A stretch of DNA of 64,000 nt from Cunninghamia lanceolata (lineage: Eukaryota; Streptophyta; Pinopsida; Cupressales; Cupressaceae), in assembly GCA_027924645.1 (NCBI GenBank), contig BSBN01001149.1, forward strand, positions 4,216,001 through 4,280,000. Reading direction: 5' to 3'. The notes under the pieces were generated by a model, which did no database searches, was not told where the DNA came from, and worked only from the letters and a program-made list of their open reading frames with translations. Both the position numbers and the translations under genes were made by a program. Positions 61,658-64,000 of the stretch are shown one piece after another (position 1 is the stretch's first letter; each line of letters begins with the position of its first letter).

Positions 61658-63127
61658 TGTAATGTCCCCAAATGGGATATTACGGACAAATTTGGATTTA
61701 CAGACTTTCCAAAATATCTAACTTAATTTTCTGCTCAAACCCTAATTTCTGAAGTAAAAATCAGACTTGAACAAACATCTAGGGCAGCCCATAAAACATC
61801 TCAAGTCATCATAATTTCACCATAAACATGATCATCCATAAGATACTTGCATTCCACCATCACATGAACAACAAATCCACTTCACTTATCCAACACAAAT
61901 GACTGAAAATGAAATCAGAAGTTTGCTGCTACAAAATCTGAGTTTTACAAGTCCTCAAGTGCATCAACAAAATAGAGCAAACATGACAACATGCCCAGCA
62001 ATGTTCTGCCCTAAATCTAAGGGTTGTACATACCAAAAACATTAGTAGAATGACCTTCGAATTATAGGAGAATATCCCCAATGAATGCTACTCCAATTAT
62101 GGCATCAAACCCTAGGTCTTCAACTCTCTAAGGCAAAGGAAATCTGCTCCAAAAGGGTGTGCTCAGGTCTGAAAGGTTCGCTGCTCCAAATAATGATGCA
62201 AATGATGTCACAAGAAGCCAATAACTCTAAAAACCGCTTCTCCAAAGGTGGTGCTCAAGAAGTAGGGTTAAACCCTAGGCAAGATCACACCAATCCACCA
62301 ATGAATCCACTCAAAACTAGGGCAAATCAGGTCTGCTCCTGTGCTGCTCCAAATGATATAAAATCTGCTCCAAAAGTGATTAGAGTTCTGCTCCAAGCTG
62401 ATTAGATTTCTGCTTCTAAAATCTCTAATGAAGTACAAATGGACCTCCGTGATGAAGCCCTCTCAAGATGGATCAGGTTTTCGTCCAATCCACCAACTAT
62501 TCACAAGGGTTTTTGTCCTTGGAATAGGTTGCTATAAAGTGCAGACCAGAAAAAATAAATGACAAGCTTGAATGATGATTGAAATGCCATCAAAAACCTT
62601 ATTTTTATACATGTTTTCCACCTCCATCAAGTGCTGGTCGACCTAGGCAGAAATAACACTATTTATTATCTTTTTTTCCTTTTCAAGGCTGACCTCATGA
62701 GTGTTCTTTGCACCCAACTTACTATGGCCGACCTAGACTGGGATTTGCCTTATTTAAAATCTGTTTTCCTTTCTCTAGGAAGCCAACTTGCTTCAAGATA
62801 CCTTGGCATCCAAAAATCCAAATTAAAGATGTGGATTTATCTTCTTTCAAGTCTTCTTCACTCCCACCAAGGAGAGAGATCATTTTATTATTTATTCTTT
62901 CCTTTATAGGTCGCCTCAACCAATCATACATCAAGTTAGGTCTCCACAAGGATGGGTGCATACACATGATCAAGACATTATAACTAATCCCGTCTCTGGC
63001 ATGAATGAAATCATCCATCAAGGCAATCCGCCATAGGCTATCAACCTCAAGGGTAAAACAAGTGACATGAGATCACCAAGCCTCCCGAACCTTCTTCTGT
63101 GACCACTCCAAAAATTGGGACATTACA
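61658..63127 (-). mobile_element. Solo LTR (TSD TTGTG) inside the FKGP fragment
   Basis: TTGTG lies at 61653-61657 and 63128-63132. The plus strand reads TGTAATGTCCCC...GGGACATTACA, 1470 bp, with an 11-bp terminal inverted repeat. A minus-strand TATAAAAA lies at 62602-62609. Confidence 0.92.
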
Positions 63128-63132
63128 TTGTG

Positions 63133-64000
63133 AAACATGGATTTGAATATTAGATCTCAAATTATCAAAATGATATGGCTTCACAAATATTTGTTTGAAA
63201 TGAACATATCTTGGCCAGCGAGTTGCTCTAGCCAAAATGTGCACGAGTTAAATCACCAGTTCATGTTGATTTTGTTGGTGGTTGGAGTGACACTCCATCG
63301 TGGACACTAGAGAGAATTGGGCATGTTCAAAATATGGCAATACATTCGGAAGGAATTATTCCAATTGGTGCATAAATTAGTTTTGACATTAGGGACTAGA
63401 ATTCTAATACACGATGATGTAGGAAATCAATTGCATATTGAAGATCCCATGTCATTTGCTCCAGCATAGTGTCATAAAGACCAATTTTGCTTGGTTAAAG
63501 TAACATTCACTGTGACTGGTCTTGCCAGTCAAGTAGATCAAAACATGCTATCAACGTGACTTGAAATAAGCACGTGGGTAAAGGTTCCAGGAAGCAGTGG
63601 CTTGGGAACATCAAGTATCTTGGAAGTCATTGTCGTGAAGGAACTTCTACATGTTATGGGTCCAGATGAAAGCAAAGAAAATGTTGCAAGGCTTGTTTTG
63701 GTCTTTAGAGTTGTTGATGGGTATAGGTGTAAGCTGACAAGATGAGATTGGGAGCCTTTATCCTAGTATTTAATGTACAACAAGCTTACCTTGCCAATCC
63801 TTGCAACTCAATGCAGGACCTTCTTTAATAAGTTCTCAACTAGTTTTAGAGCTGGAACAACACATGTTGGTAGTCTTCACTAGGTAGATTCGACTTGCTC
63901 ATGAAGTCCAATCAATGGATCTTTCTACATAGATTTACAAAGTTCCTGATTTAAATGCATCAAAATATCTCAATTGTGGTGCAATGACAAGTGAGGTCAA
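63133..64000 (+). pseudogene. FKGP fragment, part 4 (GHMP L-fucokinase domain), runs off window
   Basis: The plus-strand reading ARVKSPVHVDFVGGWSDTPS, then WTLERIGHVQNMAIH, is the start of the GHMP-kinase domain of L-fucokinase/GDP-L-fucose pyrophosphorylase. NQLHIEDPMSFAP and DQFCLVKVTFTVTGL follow. The phosphate-binding motif PGSSGLGTSS is at about 63587-63615, and ARLVLVF and WQDEIGSLYP come before the end. The enzyme salvages L-fucose in the cytosol. Stops (63383, 63465 and others) and frameshifts disable it. No intron interrupts about 850 bases, so it looks like a cDNA-derived copy. Confidence 0.87.

Noticed and set aside
1..64000. tRNA, rRNA or other structured RNA genes
   Set aside because: None recognised. 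The tRNA-like signals present are primer-binding sites beside LTRs.

Overview
This window looks like intergenic or deep-intronic DNA from a large-genome plant, most likely a gymnosperm (conifer type). The reasons are wall-to-wall nested transposable elements, AT-rich low-complexity DNA, almost no intact genes, and plant-type proteins throughout (DUF659/hAT transposase, UBN2 gag, DUF4283 LINE ORF1, chromovirus pol, BELL homeodomain, FKGP, TOP3A). The species cannot be named from the sequence alone. Element boundaries below come from target-site duplications (TSDs) read directly on both sides; family names rest on recognisable protein motifs.

Layout. 1-2406: pieces of two LTRs. 2786-19590: a hAT transposon (8-bp TSD CCTAAAAG) carrying a decayed minus-strand transposase. 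It was invaded by a solo LTR (5650-8830, itself hit by solo LTR 6698-8680) and by a full Ty1/copia (9347-19126). The copia contains a solo gypsy LTR (13763-18258), which contains another solo LTR (14407-16965). 20231-21470: solo LTR. 22000-28149: degraded minus-strand gypsy whose 5' LTR holds an ORF1-only LINE. 29093-36660: solo LTRs and gypsy linker debris, including a 2.9-kb solo LTR with a foldback array. 37089-37172: an intact-looking TOP3A exon bearing the catalytic-tyrosine motif. 38267-41074: two LTRs, the second with a striking tandem hairpin array. 43180-64000: an old plus-strand chimera of gypsy gag and protease, then a BELL homeodomain cDNA-like fragment, then an FKGP cDNA-like fragment. 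It was later interrupted by a four-LTR nest (43466-49922), a full-length Ty3/gypsy chromovirus (51354-59938) and two solo LTRs (60395-61582, 61658-63127).

How the parts relate. Most LTRs share extended termini (TGTAATGTCCCC or TGTCATGTCCCC), often as a terminal inverted repeat, so they plausibly used related integrases such as that of the chromovirus at 51354-59938. I count fourteen solo LTRs, thirteen with a matching 5-bp TSD, against two complete LTR elements, so LTR-LTR recombination has been heavy here. Several LTRs carry family-private arrays of foldback units in U3. In two copies of one family the array begins 296 bases from the LTR start, and its stems differ between units by paired, compensating changes. 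No coding gene in the window appears functional, with the possible exception of the isolated TOP3A exon.
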